A stretch of 64,000 nt of DNA from positions 372,001-436,000 of the forward strand of contig NW_027490270.1 in NCBI RefSeq assembly GCF_050948175.1, written 5' to 3'. Under the pieces are notes generated by a model, which was not told the origin of the DNA, made no database searches, and saw only the letters and a program-made list of their open reading frames with translations. The number at the start of each line of letters is the position of its first letter. The stretch's first letter is position 1. The stretch is from Xylocopa sonorina (Eukaryota; Arthropoda; Insecta; Hymenoptera; Apidae). This document shows, in pieces, positions 39,621-52,593 of the stretch. A program made the position numbers and the translations under genes.

Positions 39621-40460
39621 TTAAACATGATAAGATTAGTATTGAAAAATCGGTTCGAATACGTTTGGTTAGGCTGTTCTTCGTGTCGTTCATTTTATAA
39701 GTACTGAGCTGCGGATTCCTGAGGACAGCTCACAAAATTGTTGAACTATGGAAGATTATCATTGTGAATTTGAATCAAAAGGTAATTAAATTCCATTAGA
39801 TTGTAAACAGATCTCAATGTTTCATTTTAGATAGTAAGATTAAATACTTTTTACAAAACTACAAGAATGGATACATACCTTTCTGTTATTATTACTTCAT
39901 AAAGAATTATAATTGCAATTATATAGTTCATTACGATAAAAAATATGTCTCAGAAAATTCTAAATATTAAATAAAAGAATCAAGTAAAACATTTTTAATA
40001 ATTACGAATATGAAAAATACTTGAACATTCCAATAGAAAGATGTCTAAACAGGAGCTAGAAAAGTCAAACATTCAATTTCAATTCCAGAATTCATCTATA
40101 GGAGGTAAAATGTTTCGAAAGCTTTAATTACAGTCTTTAATGCAAGCAGTTGGGCAGTATTTCAATTTTTAAGAAAATTGATGAAAGTCAACCATTTTGA
40201 AGTGGTCAGAATCTTTGTCGTTTGAGCAATAAGTGAATAACAAATAACTGCATAAATTCCAGGTTTAAAAACTTATGGATTAAACCCTATGCAGACTCGT
40301 TTATGAGCGAGTTACTAAATAATAATCCACACTAAGTAATCATTTTAAAACTTAAACGATTACATCTCGCGAACTTTCAAAGATATCAGAAACGTGAAAA
40401 GTATGTGGTTTATCAAAAACTCTTCTAAAAGAACGGACGAAGCCAATAGAAATCTTTGTT
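39621..40460. other. AT-rich sequence with nothing recognised
   Basis: About 840 bp of AT-rich sequence with frequent stops in all frames. I see no gene, no satellite monomer and no clear transposon end. It may be the interior remnant of the LTR element whose LTR lies at 40808-41398, or ordinary intergenic DNA. Confidence 0.5.
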
Positions 40461-40470
40461 GAAGTAAGCA

Positions 40471-40690
40471 AGTTCTAAAGTTCTAAGCAACGCGATGGCC
40501 CTTATCTGCCTATGTTTCATAGCAAGTAAGTTCTGAATTTCTATGAAATCCGATGGAATTTCTCACTACTAACGTTTCAAAGTAAGTTCTCAAATCCTCA
40601 GTTCTACGTTTAAAACTATGTGTGTTCTATATATCTACGTAAAGTGATGGTTCCTATTAGTTGTGACGGAAATCTATATATAGTAAGTCA
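40471..40690 (+). repeat. Degenerate satellite-like 58-bp ladder
   Basis: Three successive pieces start with AGTTCT at 40471, 40529 and 40585, spaced 58 and 56 bp. The first two resemble the last third of the satellite monomer (GTTCTAATG ... AACGCGAT ... CTATGTTTCAT). For example, AACGCGATGG, then CTATGTTTCATAGCAAG, is seen at 40489-40526. The spacing is exactly one third of 174. Similarity is weak and judged by eye. Confidence 0.4.
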
Positions 40691-40794
40691 GGGAAGCTCG
40701 AAGGGGTTAATTATCTAAATGCTTTAAGGTGTAAAACGTACTTTAATCTAAAGCGATCTATCGTTCCAATGTATCCGCTCACGTACAACTTTTC

Positions 40795-40805
40795 TTGGGC
40801 GCCAG
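40795..40805 (-). other. Retrotransposon primer-binding site
   Basis: On the minus strand TGGCGCCCAAG follows two bases after the LTR end. TGGCGCCCA is the start of the primer-binding site known in Gypsy-type elements. The site fixes the orientation of the element: internal sequence should lie to the left, but nothing like gag or pol is visible there. Confidence 0.6.
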
Positions 40806-40807
40806 CT

Positions 40808-41398
40808 GCTCAGAAAGTAGCAAAGGGATAGACTACACGACCCCGGGAACCCTGGGGCGGAACAACCCTTGAAACTTCGAAATGGTCCTCCTCTCGACTA
40901 CGCCTAGCCAAGTACACACACTCAGGTCGCGAGATACTGAAGTCACGGCATGTTTATTTATGGTCTCGACGTGGGTTTAACTAAGAAGGGCTACGGGAAA
41001 CTACGCAACACGCCGCAAATTACCGGGTATCATAACTCGCTTCACGATATAAGATACAATATACAATATGCGACACAAGAAATGGGACGCTTAAGCGAAT
41101 AAGCTCTCACGTTCTCTTCTTCAGGTTCCTTGAATTCGCTGGTGGTCCTCGGGTCTCCTGCATCCTCCTCGGGGCTCCTTGGTGGAGTGGGCTGTAGGCT
41201 TCGGTATTGTTCGAGTCCATCGATCAGTGGATTTCGGCGATTTCCTCTTCTCGCCCCCTTGGGTGTCCCTGAGGGGATCCTCCTGATCATTTAAGTTGTG
41301 TAGCGCCTCGCGCACCGCGCTCCCATGGCCCACCTGCAGGACCGCTGGATTTTTGAGTCCTCTTTAGGGGGTTAAGGATGGTTGAGGACCTTCTCACA
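40808..41398 (-). mobile_element. LTR of a Gypsy-like retrotransposon
   Basis: About 591 bp, read on the minus strand. It starts TGTGAGAAGG (41398), ends TGAGCA (40808) and is followed by a primer-binding site. A TATA-like TTATAT lies near 41045-41056 and a polyadenylation signal AATAAA at 40953-40958, in the right order for U3-R-U5. The GC-rich U3 half contains two overlapping open frames (41042-41333), which I regard as non-coding. The LTR sits directly against degenerate satellite at 41399. A second LTR and the coding region are missing, so this is a truncated copy. Confidence 0.6.
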
Positions 41399-41519
41399 TC
41401 CCAGAGCATTATAAAGCACAAAAGCAGATAAGCATAATGCGATGCATAGAGCTTTACAACCTTCTAACTTACTTTGAACTGTTTATATGAAATGCAATAT
41501 TGAGGTGCATGAAGCATGA

Positions 41520-43480
41520 CAAATTAAATGCTTCGGCACCTGGACATCTAGAAACGCTATCCCCGGGCAAGAAAGTATAGGGTTCACACTCAATTCATAT
41601 GCAGAAGCAGATAAATATAACGCGATGCTATGAATATTTTACATCTTATCATGAAATATAGAAGTAAGATGCGCAGCCGCGTTTTACGAAGCATTACAAC
41701 TCTATTGCTTCGATACGTAGACATCAGGAAACGCTATTTCCTAGCAAGGAAGCGTGGCGTTGGCAATGTTTAGATGTGTAGTCGAGGTATACATAACACT
41801 TCCCAATGAATATTATAGCTTATCTTGAAACCCAGAAATGAGATGCGATATCGCGTTTTAAGAAGCAGTGGAACCCTATTGCTTGGGTACGTAGACATCA
41901 GAGAACACTATTTCCTAGCAAGGATGTGTGGCCTTCACATTTTTTTGAAGTGTATACGAGGTCCAGATAGCTCTTCGCAAAGAATATTGCATCTTATCAT
42001 GATACGTAGAAATGAGATGCGATATCGCATTTTAAGCAGCATTAGAACTCTATTGCTTGGATACGCAGACATCTGGAAACGCTATTTCCTAGCAAGGAAG
42101 TGTGGTATTTGCAATCTTTAGAAGTGTAGTCGAGGTATACATAATACTTCGCAATGAATATTATAACTTATCTTGAAACCCAGAAATGAGATGCGATATC
42201 GCATTTTAAGAACCATTTGAACTCTATTTCTTCGATTCGTAGACATATGGAAACGCTATCTCTTAGAAAGGAAGTGTGTCATTTACATTCCTTTGAAGTG
42301 CAGACGAGGTATACATAACACTTCGCAATGAATATTATGTCATAACATGAAACATAGATATGAGATGCGATATGGCGTTTTAAAAATTGTTACAACTCTA
42401 TTGCTTCGATACGTAGACATATGGAAACGCTATTTCCGAGCAAGAAAGTGAGGCATGTACATTCTTTTGAAGTGCAGAAGAGGTATACACAACACTTCGC
42501 AATGACTATTATATCTTATCATGAGACATAGAAATGAGGTGCAATATCGCGTTTTAAGAAGCATTAGAACCCTATTGCTTCGCTACGTAGGCATCTGGAA
42601 CCGCTATTTCCTAGGAAGGAATTGTGGCATTTACATTCCTTTTAACAGTAGACGACGTATACATAACACTTCGAAATGAATATTATATCTTAACATGAAA
42701 CACAGAAATGAGATGCGATATCGCGTTTTAAGAAACATTACAACTCTATTGCTTGGACACGTAGACATCTAGACACGCATTTCCTAGCAAGGGAGTGTGG
42801 CATTTACATTCTTCTGAAGTATGGACGAAGTATACATAACACTTCGCAATGAATATTATGTCCTATCATGAAATGTGGAAATGAGATGCGTTATCGCGAT
42901 TTAAGGAGCATTAAAACTTTATTGCTTCGATACGTAGACATTTGGAAACGCATTTCCTAGCAAGGATGTGTGGCATTTACATTCTTTTGAAGTGTAGACG
43001 AGGTATACATAGCGCATCGCAAAGAATATTATCCCTTATCATGAAGCATAGAACTGCCATGCGATTTCGCATTTTAAGAAGCATTCGAACTTCATTGCTT
43101 CGACACGTGGACATCTGGAAACGCCCTTTCTAGCAAGGAAGTGTGGCAGTTACATTCCTTTGAAATGTTGACGAGGTATACATAACACTTCGAAATGAAT
43201 ATTATATCTTATCATGTAACATAGAAATGAGATGCGATACCGCGTTTGAAGAATCACTAGAAATCTATTGCTTCGATACGTAGACATCTGGAAACGCATT
43301 TCCTAGCAAGGATGTGTGGCATTTACATTCCTTTGAAGTGTTGACGAGGTATTCATAACACTTCGAAATGAATATTATATCTTATCATGAAACAAAGAAA
43401 TGAGATGCGATATCGCATTTGAGGAAGCATTAGATCTCCATTGGTTCGATACGTAGACATTTGGAAACGCAATTTCCTAG
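41520..43480 (-). repeat. Edge subfamily of array B
   Basis: Same variant set as the edge of array A, seen here in reverse complement. Examples are GTGTGGCATTTACATTC, GTAGACGAGGTATACATA, ATCTGGAAACGC and the 2-bp-shorter GGAAACGCATTTCCTAGC (near 42948, 43296 and, modified, 42776). From about 43480 the core type (GTGTCGCATTTAC, CTGCAAACGC) takes over. Confidence 0.8.
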
Positions 43481-46400
43481 CAAAGAAGTGTCGCATTTAC
43501 ATCCTTTTGAAGTGAATACGAGGTACACATGTTACTTCGCAATGAATATTATATCTTATCATGAAACATAGAAGCGAGATGCGATATTGCGTTTTAAGAA
43601 GCACTAGAACTCTATTGCTGCGATACGTAGACAACTGCAAACGCTATTTCCTAGCATGGAAGTGTCGCATTTACATTCCTGTGTAGTGAAATCAAGGTAT
43701 ACAAGACACTTCGCAATGAATATTATATCTTATCATGAAACATAGACGTGAGATGCGATATCGCGTTTTAAGAAGCATTACAACTCTATTGCTACGATAG
43801 GTAGACATCTGTAAGCGCTATTTCCTAGCAAGGAAGTGTCGCATTTACATTAATTTAAAGTGTATGCGAGGTATACATAACACTTCGCAATGAATATTAT
43901 ATCTTATCATGAAACATAGAAGTGAGATGCGATATCTCGATTTAAGAAGCATTAGAACTCTATTGCTTAGATACGTAGACATCTCCAAACGCTATTTCCT
44001 AGCCTGGAAGTGTCGCATTTACATTCTTTTGAAGTGAATACGAGGTATTCACGACACTAGGCAATTAATATTATATCATATCATGAAACAAAGAAATGAG
44101 ATGCGATATCCCGTTTTAAGAAACATTAGCACTCTGTTGCTTCGATACGTAGACATCTGCAAACTCTATTTCCTAGCATGGAAGTGTCGTATTTACATCC
44201 CTTTGAAGTGAATACGAGTTATTCATGACACTGCGCAATTAATATTATATCATATCATGAAACAAAGAAATCAGATGCGATATCCCGTTTTAAGAAGCAT
44301 TATCACTCTATTCCTTCGATACGTAGACATCTGCAAACACTATTTCCTAGCAAGGAAGTGTCGCATTTACATTCGTTTGAGGTGTATGCGAGGTATACAT
44401 AACACTCCGCAATGAATATTATATCTTATCTTGAAACATAGAAATGAGATGCGACATCTCGTTTTAAGATGCATTAGAACTCTATTGCTTCGATACGTAG
44501 ACATCTGCAAACGCTATTGCCTAGGAAGGAAGTGTTGCACTTACATTCATTTGAAGCCTAGGCGAGGAATACATAACACTTCGCAACGAATATTATACCA
44601 TATCATGAATCATAGAAATGAGATGCGACATATCGTTTTAAGAACCATTAGAACATTATTGCTTCGATACGTAGACATCTGCTAACGCTATTTCCTAGCA
44701 AGGGAGTGTCGCATTTACATTCTCTTGATGTGAATACGAAGTATACATAACACTCCACAATGAATATTATATCTTATCATGAAACATAGAAATGGGATGC
44801 GATATGACGATTTAAGAAGAATTAGAACTCTATTGCTTCCATACGTAGACATCTGCAAACGCTATTTCCTAGCAAGGAAGTGTCGCATTTACATTCTTTT
44901 GAAGTGAATACGAGGTATACATATCACTCCACAATGAGTATTATATATTATCATGAAACATGGTAATGGGTAGCGATTTCGCGTTTTGAGAAGCATTAGA
45001 AATCAAATGGTACGATACGTAGACATCTGCAAACACTATTTCCTGGCAACGAAGTGTCGCGTTTACGTTCTTTTGAAGTGAATACGAGGCTTACACAACA
45101 CTGCACAATGAATATTACATCTTACCATGAAACATAGAAATGAGATGCAATGTGGCGATTTAAGAAGCACTAGAAATCTATTGCTTCGATACGTAGACAT
45201 CTGCAAACGCTATTTCCTGGCAAGGATGTGTCGCGTTTACATTCTTTTGAAGTGAATAAGAGGTATACATAACACTTCGCAATGAAAATTATATATTATC
45301 ATGAAACATAGAAATGAGAAGCGATATCGCGTTTTGAGAAGCATTAGAACTCTAATGCCACGAAACGTAGACGTCTGCAAACGCTATTTCCTAGCAAGGA
45401 AGTGTCGCATTTACATGCATTTGAAGTGTAGACGAGATATACATAACACAGCACAATGAATATTATATCTTATCATGAAACATAGAAATGAGATGCGATA
45501 TGGCGATTTAAGAAGCATTAGAAGTCTATTGGTTCGATACGTAGGCATCAGCAAACGCTACTTCCTAGCAAGGAAGTGTCGCATTTACATTCATTTGAAG
45601 TGGATGTGTGCAATACATGACACTTCGCAATGAATATTATATCTTATCATTGAACATAGAAATGAAATGCGATATCGCGTTTTGCGAAGCATTAGAACTC
45701 TAATGCTACGATACGTAGACATCTGCAAACGCTATTTCCTAGCAAGGAAGTGTCGCATTTTCGTTCATCTGAAGTGTACGCGACGTATACATGACACTTC
45801 GCAGTGAATATTGTATATTATCATGAAACATAGAAATGAGATGCGATATGGTGATTTATGAAGCATTAGATATCTCTTTCTTCGATACGTAGACATCTGC
45901 AAACGCTATTTCATTGGAAGGAGGTGTCGCGTTTACATTCTTTTGAAGTGAATACGAGGTATACATGACACTTCGCAATGAAAATTGTATATTATCATGA
46001 AACATAGAAATGAGAAGCGGTATCGCGTTTTGAGAAGCATTAGAACTCTAATGCCACGAAACGTAGACATCTGCAAACGCTATTTCCTAGCAAGGAAGTG
46101 CCGCATTTACATTCATTTGAAGTATAGACGAGATATACATAACACTGCACAATGAATATTATTCCTTATCATGAAACATAGAAATGAGATGCGATATCGC
46201 GATTTAAGAAGCATTAGAACACTATTGCTTCGATACGTAGACATCTGCAAACCCTATTTCCTAGCAAGGAAGTGTCGCATTTTCGTTCGTTTGAAGTGTA
46301 CGCGAGGTATACATGACACTTCGCAGTGAATATTATATATTATCATGAAACATAGAAATGAGAAGCGATATGGCGATTTAAGAAGCATTAGATCCGTACT

Positions 46401-49074
46401 GCTTCGATACGTAGATATCTGCAAACACTATTTCCTAGCAAGGATCTGTCGCATTCACTTCTATTTGAAGTGTATGCGAGGTATACATGACACTTCGCAA
46501 TGAATATTATATATTATCATGGAACATAGATATGAGATGCGATATCGCGAATTAGCAAGCATTAGAAATATATTGCTTCGATACGGAGACATCTGCAAAC
46601 GCTATTTCCTGGCAACGAAGTGTCGCGTTTACATTCTTTTGAAGTGAATACGAGGTTTACATAACACTCCACAATGAATATTATATCTTACCATGAAACA
46701 TAGAAACTAGATGCGATATGGCGATTTAAGAAGCATCAGAAATCTATTGTTTCGATACGTAGACATCTGTAAACGCTAGTTCCTAGCAAGGAAGTGTCGC
46801 ATTTACATTCTTTTGAAAGGAATACGAGGTATACATGACACTTCGCAATGAATATTATATCTTATCATGAAACATAGATATGAGATGCGATATGACGATT
46901 TAAGAGGCATTAGAACTCTATTGCTCGATACGTGGACATCTGCAAACGCTATTGCCTAGCAAGGAAGTGTCGCAATTGCATTCTTCTGAGGTGAATACGA
47001 GGTATACATAACACTGCACAATGAATATTATATCTTATCGTGAAACATAGAAATGAGATGCGATATGGCGATTTATGAAGCATTAGATGTCTATTTCTTC
47101 GATACGTAGACATCTGCAATCGCTGTTTCCTGGCAAGGAAGTGTCGCGTTTATATTCTTTTGAAGTGAATACGAGGTATACATAACACTGCACAATGAAT
47201 ATTATATCTTATCGTGAAACATGGAAATGGGATGCGATATCGCGTTTTAAGAAGCATTAGAAATCTAATGCCACGAAACGTAGACATCTGCAAACGCAAC
47301 TTCCTCGCAAGGAAGTTTCGCATTTACATTCTTATGAAGTGAATGCGAGGTATACATGACACATCGCAATGAATACTATATATCTTATAATGAGACATAG
47401 AAATGAGATGGTATATTGCGTTTTGAGAAACGTTAGAACACTGTTGCTACGTTACGTGGACATCTGCAAACGCTATTTCCTACCAAGGAAGTGTCGCATT
47501 TACATTCTTTTGAAGTGAATACGAGGTATACATAACACTGCACAGTGAATATTATATCTCATCATTGAACATAGAAATGACATGCGATAACGCATTTTAA
47601 GAAACATTAGAACTATATAGCTACGATACGTTGACATCTGGAAACGTTATTTCCTAGCAAGGAAGTGTCGCATTTACATTCATTTGAAGTATAGACGAGA
47701 TATACATAACACTGTACAATGAATATTATATCTTATCATGAAACACAGCAATGAGATGCGATATGGCGATTTAAGAAGCATTAGAAGTCTACTGGTTCGA
47801 TACGTAGACACCTGCAAACGCTACTTCCTAGCAAGGAAGTGTCGCATTTACATTCTTCTCAAAGGAATACGAGGTACACATGACACTTCGCAATGAATAT
47901 TATATCTTATCACGAATCATAGAAATGAGATGGGATATTGCGATTTATGGAGCATTAGATGTCTATTAGTTCGATACGTAGACATCTGGAAACGCTATTT
48001 CCTAGGAAGGAAGTGTCGCATTTACATTCATTTTAAGTGTATGCGAGGTATACATGACACTTCGCAATGAATATTATATGTTATCAGGAGACGTAGATAT
48101 AAGATGCAATATGACGATTTAAGAAGTATTAGAACTCTATTGCTTCGACACGTAGGCATCTGCAAACGTTATTTCGTAGCAAGGAAGTGGTGTATTTACA
48201 TTCATTTGAAGTGTATGCGAGGTATACATTACACTCCACAATGAATATTATATATTATCATGAAACATAATAATGATTAGCGATATGGCGATTTAAGAAG
48301 CATTAGATCCCTATTGCTTTGATACGTAGATATCTGCAAACGCTACTTCCTAGGAAGGAAGTGTCGCATTTACATTCTTTTGAAAGGAATACGAGGTATA
48401 CATGACACTTCGCAATGAATATTATATCTTAACGTGAAACATATAAATGAGATGCGATATGACGATTTAAGAAACATTAGAATTCTACTGCTTCGATACG
48501 TAGACATCTGCAAACGCTACTTCCTAGCAAGGAAGAGTCGCATTTACATTCATTTGACGTATAGACGAGATATACATAACACTGCACAATGAATATTATA
48601 CCTTATCATGAAACATAGAAATGAGATGCTATATGGCGATTTAAGAAGCAACAGAAAACTATTGGTTCGATACGTAGACATCTGCAAACGCTACTTCCTA
48701 GCAAGGAAGTGTCGCATTTACATTCTTTGGAAGTGAATACGAGGTATACATAGCACTCGACAATGAATATTATATCTTATCATGAAACATAGAAGTGAGA
48801 TGCGATATCGCGTTTTAAGAAGCATTAGAATTCTATTCCAACGATACCTAGACATCTGCAAACGCTATTTCCTAGCATGGATGAGTCGCATTTACATTCT
48901 TTTGAAGTGAATACGAGGTGTACATGACACTTCGCAATGAATATTTAATCTTATCATGAAACATAGAAGTGTGATGCGATATCGCGTTTTAAGAAGCATT
49001 AGAACTCTATTGCTACGATATGTAAACATCTGCAGCGCTACTTCCTAGCATGGAAGTGTCGCATTTACATTCCA

Positions 49075-50230
49075 TTAAAGTGAATACGAGGTATACACAA
49101 CATTACACAATGAATATTATATCTTATTACGAAACATAGAAATGAAATACGACATCTCGTTTTAAGAAGCATTAGTACTCTATTGCTAATATACGTAGAC
49201 ATCTGCAAACAATATTTCCTAGCAAGGAAATGTCGCACTTACATTCCATTGAAGTGAATACGAGGTATACATAACATTACACGATGAATGTTATATCTTA
49301 TTAAGAAACATAGAAGTGAAATAAAATCTCGTTTTAAGAAGCACTAGTACTCTATTGCTAATATACGTAGACATCTGCAAACAATATTTCCTAGCAAGGA
49401 AATGTCGCAATTACATTCCATTGAAGTGAATACGAGGTATACATAACATTACACAATGAATATTATATCTTATTACGAAACATAGAAATGAAATACGACA
49501 TCTCGTTTTAAGAAGCATTAGTACTCTATTGCTGTGATACGTGGACATGTGCAAACAATATTTCCTAGCATGCGAGTGTCGCATTTACATTCTTTTGAAG
49601 TGAATACGAGGTATACATGACACTTCGCAATGAATATTATATCTTATCATGAAACATAGAAGTGAGATGCGATATCGCGTTTTAAGAAGCATTAGAACTC
49701 TATTGCTACGATACGTAGACATCTGCAAACGCTATTTCCTAGCATGGAAGTTTCGCATTTACATTCATTTGAAGTGAATACGAGGTATACATAACACTTC
49801 GCAATGAATATTACATATTATCTCGAAACATAGAAGTGAGATGCGATATCGCGATTTAAGGAGCACTAGAACTCTATTGCTACGATGCGTAGACATCTGC
49901 AAATGTTATTTCCTAGCAAGGAAGTGTCGCATTTACATTCTTTTGAAGTGAATACGAGGTATAGGTAACACTCCACAATGAATATTATATCTTATCACGA
50001 AACATAGATATGAAATGCGACATCTCGTTTTATGTAGCATTAGAACTCTATTGCAACGATACGTAGACATCTGCAAACGCAATTTCCTAGCATGGAGATG
50101 TCGCACTTACATTCCATTAAAGTGAATACGAGGTATACATAATATTACACAATGAATATTATATCTTATTACGAAACATAGAGATGAAATACAACATCTC
50201 GTTTTAAGAAGCATTAGTACTCTATTGCTG
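49075..50230 (-). repeat. Local subfamily TTACACAATG in array B
   Basis: Several monomers share ATTCCATTRAAGTGAATACG, ATAACATTACAC, TATTACGAAACATAG and AACAATATTTCC. They occur near 49090, 49250, 49424 and 50120. The two middle copies are about 172 bp apart because one lost 2 bp (GAAATAAAATCTCG near 49318). The corresponding forward variants (GTGTAATGTTATG, TTCGTAATAAGATA) occur in the HOR domain of array A, so the arrays share subfamilies. Confidence 0.7.
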
Positions 50231-51525
50231 TGATACGTAGACATCTGCAAACAATATTTCCTAGCATGGGAGTGTCTCATTTACATTCTTTGAAGTGAAT
50301 ACGAGATATACATGACACTTCGCAATGAATATTATATCTTATCATGAAACATAGGAGTGAGTTACAATATCGCGTTTTGAGAAGCATTAAAGCTCTATTG
50401 CTACGATAAGTAGACATCTGCAAACGCTATTTCCTAGCATGTGAGTGTCGCATTTACATTCTTTTGAAGTGAGTACGAGGTATACATGACACTTCGCAAT
50501 GAATATTATATCTTATCATGAAACATAGAAGTGAGATGCGATGTCGCGTTTTAGGAAGCATTAGAACTCTATTGCTACGATACGTAGACATCTGCAAACA
50601 ATATTTCCTAGCAAGGAAGTGTAGCATTTACATTCTTTTCAAGTGAATACGAGGTATACATAATACTCCACAATGAATATTATATCTTATCACGAAACAT
50701 AGAAATGAAATGCGACATCTCGTTTTAAGAAGCATTAGTACTCTATTGCTACGATACGTAGACACCTGCAAACGCTATTTCCTAGCATGGAAGTGTCGCA
50801 TTTACATTCTTTTGGATTGAATACGAGGTATACATGACACTTCGCAATGAGTATTATATCTTATAATGAAACATAGGAATGAGATGCGATATCGCGTTTT
50901 GGGAGGCGTTAGAACTCTATTGCTAATATACGTAGACATCTGCAAACGTTATTTCCTAGCAAGGATGTGTGGCATTTACATTCTTTTGAGGTGAATACGA
51001 GGTATACATAACACTCCACAATACATATTATATCTTATCACGAAACATAGAAATGAGGAGCGATTTCGCGTCTTAAGAAGCGTTAGAACTCTATTGCATC
51101 GGTACGTAGACATCTGCAAACGCTATTTCCTAGGAAGGAAGTATCGCATTTACATTCATTTGAAGTGTAGGCGAGATATACATAACACTGCACAATGAAT
51201 ATTATATCTTATCATGAAACATAGAAATGAGATGCGATATCGCGTTTTAAGAAACTTTAGAACTCTGTTGCTTCGATACATAGACATCTGGAAACGTAAT
51301 TTCCTAGAAAGGAAGTGTCGCATTTACATTCTCTTGAGAGGAATACGATGTATACATGACACTTCGCAATGAATATTATATCTTATGATGAAACATAGAA
51401 ATGAGATGCGATATGGCGATTCAAGAGGCATTAGAACTCTATTTCTTCGATACGTAGATATCTGCAAACCTTATTTCCTAGCAAGGAAGTGTCGCATTTA
51501 CATTCTTTTGAAGTGAATTCGAGGT

Positions 51526-52333
51526 GTCACGTCCGGCGAAACTATTTTCCGTTGCTCCGGAGGCTTTACGACACGAGCCTATTTTTTGGTAATTCGGTCC
51601 GCGGGAACGCGTTTAGCCCGGGTCCGACAATTTCGGCTGACGCGACACTAGCGAAAACACTCGCGATAATAAGGGAATGACCCTACCTTTCGATGAGTTC
51701 TCTCTCGATTTGTACGTAGGAACGGCGTGGAGGATCGTTCGCTGGGATCGTAGCGGATTTCGTTCTGTTGGCTGCTACGGAAATCTCGATCAGTCGCCAG
51801 CGAAGACAAGGACGGCGGTCGGAATTCAGCGATGATGCTGAATGTGGCAGAATCGGCGTGATGCGTCGTGGTGTCTGGATCGGAAGCGTCGACGGTCGCT
51901 TCGAAAAGCGGCGTCTGGACTGGTGCGAAGGCAGGTCGCTGGTATACGAGGACTCTCGGAACACCCTACAAATATTCACGCACAAGTGATCGTATGAAAT
52001 GCTTCCTACTCGCACGTCGTGTTCTTCGCAAAGCGGAAGCACGATTCATTCACCAGGTTTTTCTGTACATTCGACTAAGATCTGAAGGATAAGCGGCGGT
52101 CTCATCGTCACAAAGCCGATTTCTATACACCTTCAATTTGATGAAGAGCAACCCCAGTTGTATGGAAGAACCCGTGGAAGAATTCGTAGTTAAATGTAAT
52201 GTTAAAAGTAGAACTAGTATTGTTAACACTTGATAAAATTAATGGATGTGGAAATAGTAGACTTGGTAAAAGAACTTGTACTTGGATATAGTAAAAGTAA
52301 AAATAAAATATATTCTAGGTTTAAAGTATACAA
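51526..52333 (+). mobile_element. Possible Gypsy-like LTR or LTR-element fragment
   Basis: Starts TGTCACGTCCGGCG right at the end of array B; TGTCACG is a frequent start of Ty3/Gypsy LTRs. AATAAA lies at 52302-52307 and a possible end ...ATACA at about 52333. TGGACCTCC, which could be a primer site, follows 5 bp later. The left half is GC-rich, while 52190-52330 is AT-rich. Open frames on both strands of 51683-52092 overlap each other and have no recognisable domain. Only one LTR is visible, so this is a weak call. Confidence 0.4.
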
Positions 52334-52593
52334 GAACTGGACCTCCTCGGTTCGCGGGGCGCTACGGTCGCGGAAGCTCGCGGTAGGGAGATCGCGGTCC
52401 CGCGAGTGGGGGACTCGCATCTAGAGGCGGAGAGCGCGCGGTCCAGCGAGTGGGCACTCGCGGCTCGTGATGGGGCTAGCGGCGCATGCCGCTGGCCGGA
52501 CGCATCTTACTTATTGTAACTTTGATCTAGGAATTCTTATATATGCGTCATGATATGGTATGTATGTCCTAGCTTAGAAGTAATATATAGGTT
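52334..52593. other. GC-rich segment with stem-loops
   Basis: Contains two similar stem-loops with GCGAGT/ACTCGC arms at 52402-52418 and 52446-52461, and a third, AGCGGC/GCCGCT, at 52478-52493. After about 52500 it becomes AT-rich. It may be the untranslated leader of the retroelement that starts at 51526. Confidence 0.45.

Larger units (their letters stand above)
41402..51527 (-). repeat. Satellite array B, reverse orientation
   Basis: About 58 monomers of the same 174-bp satellite as array A, read on the minus strand (landmarks AATATTATATCTTATCATG, GCAAACGCTATTTCCTAGCA). The first 100-200 bp are strongly degraded: AGCAGATAA followed by GCGATGC occurs at 41423 and 41606, 183 bp apart. Good monomers begin at about 41640. 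The array stops inside a monomer at GAATTCGAGGT (51517-51527). Confidence 0.96.

Noticed and set aside
41042..41333. Two overlapping minus-strand open frames
   Set aside because: They lie in the U3 part of an LTR, overlap each other in different frames and show no recognisable domain.
39205..41398. tRNA or other structured RNA genes in the island
   Set aside because: No cloverleaf-compatible arms or A/B-box pairs were seen. The palindrome at 39359-39375 is short and transposon-like.
51526..52333. Complete LTR retrotransposon
   Set aside because: Only one LTR-like start is visible, there is no gag-pol, and no second LTR. Kept only as a weak LTR-fragment call.
51489..52424. Set of short open frames on both strands of the 51.5-52.4 kb block
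   Set aside because: They overlap on opposite strands and are explained by GC-rich sequence with few stops. The first begins in satellite.
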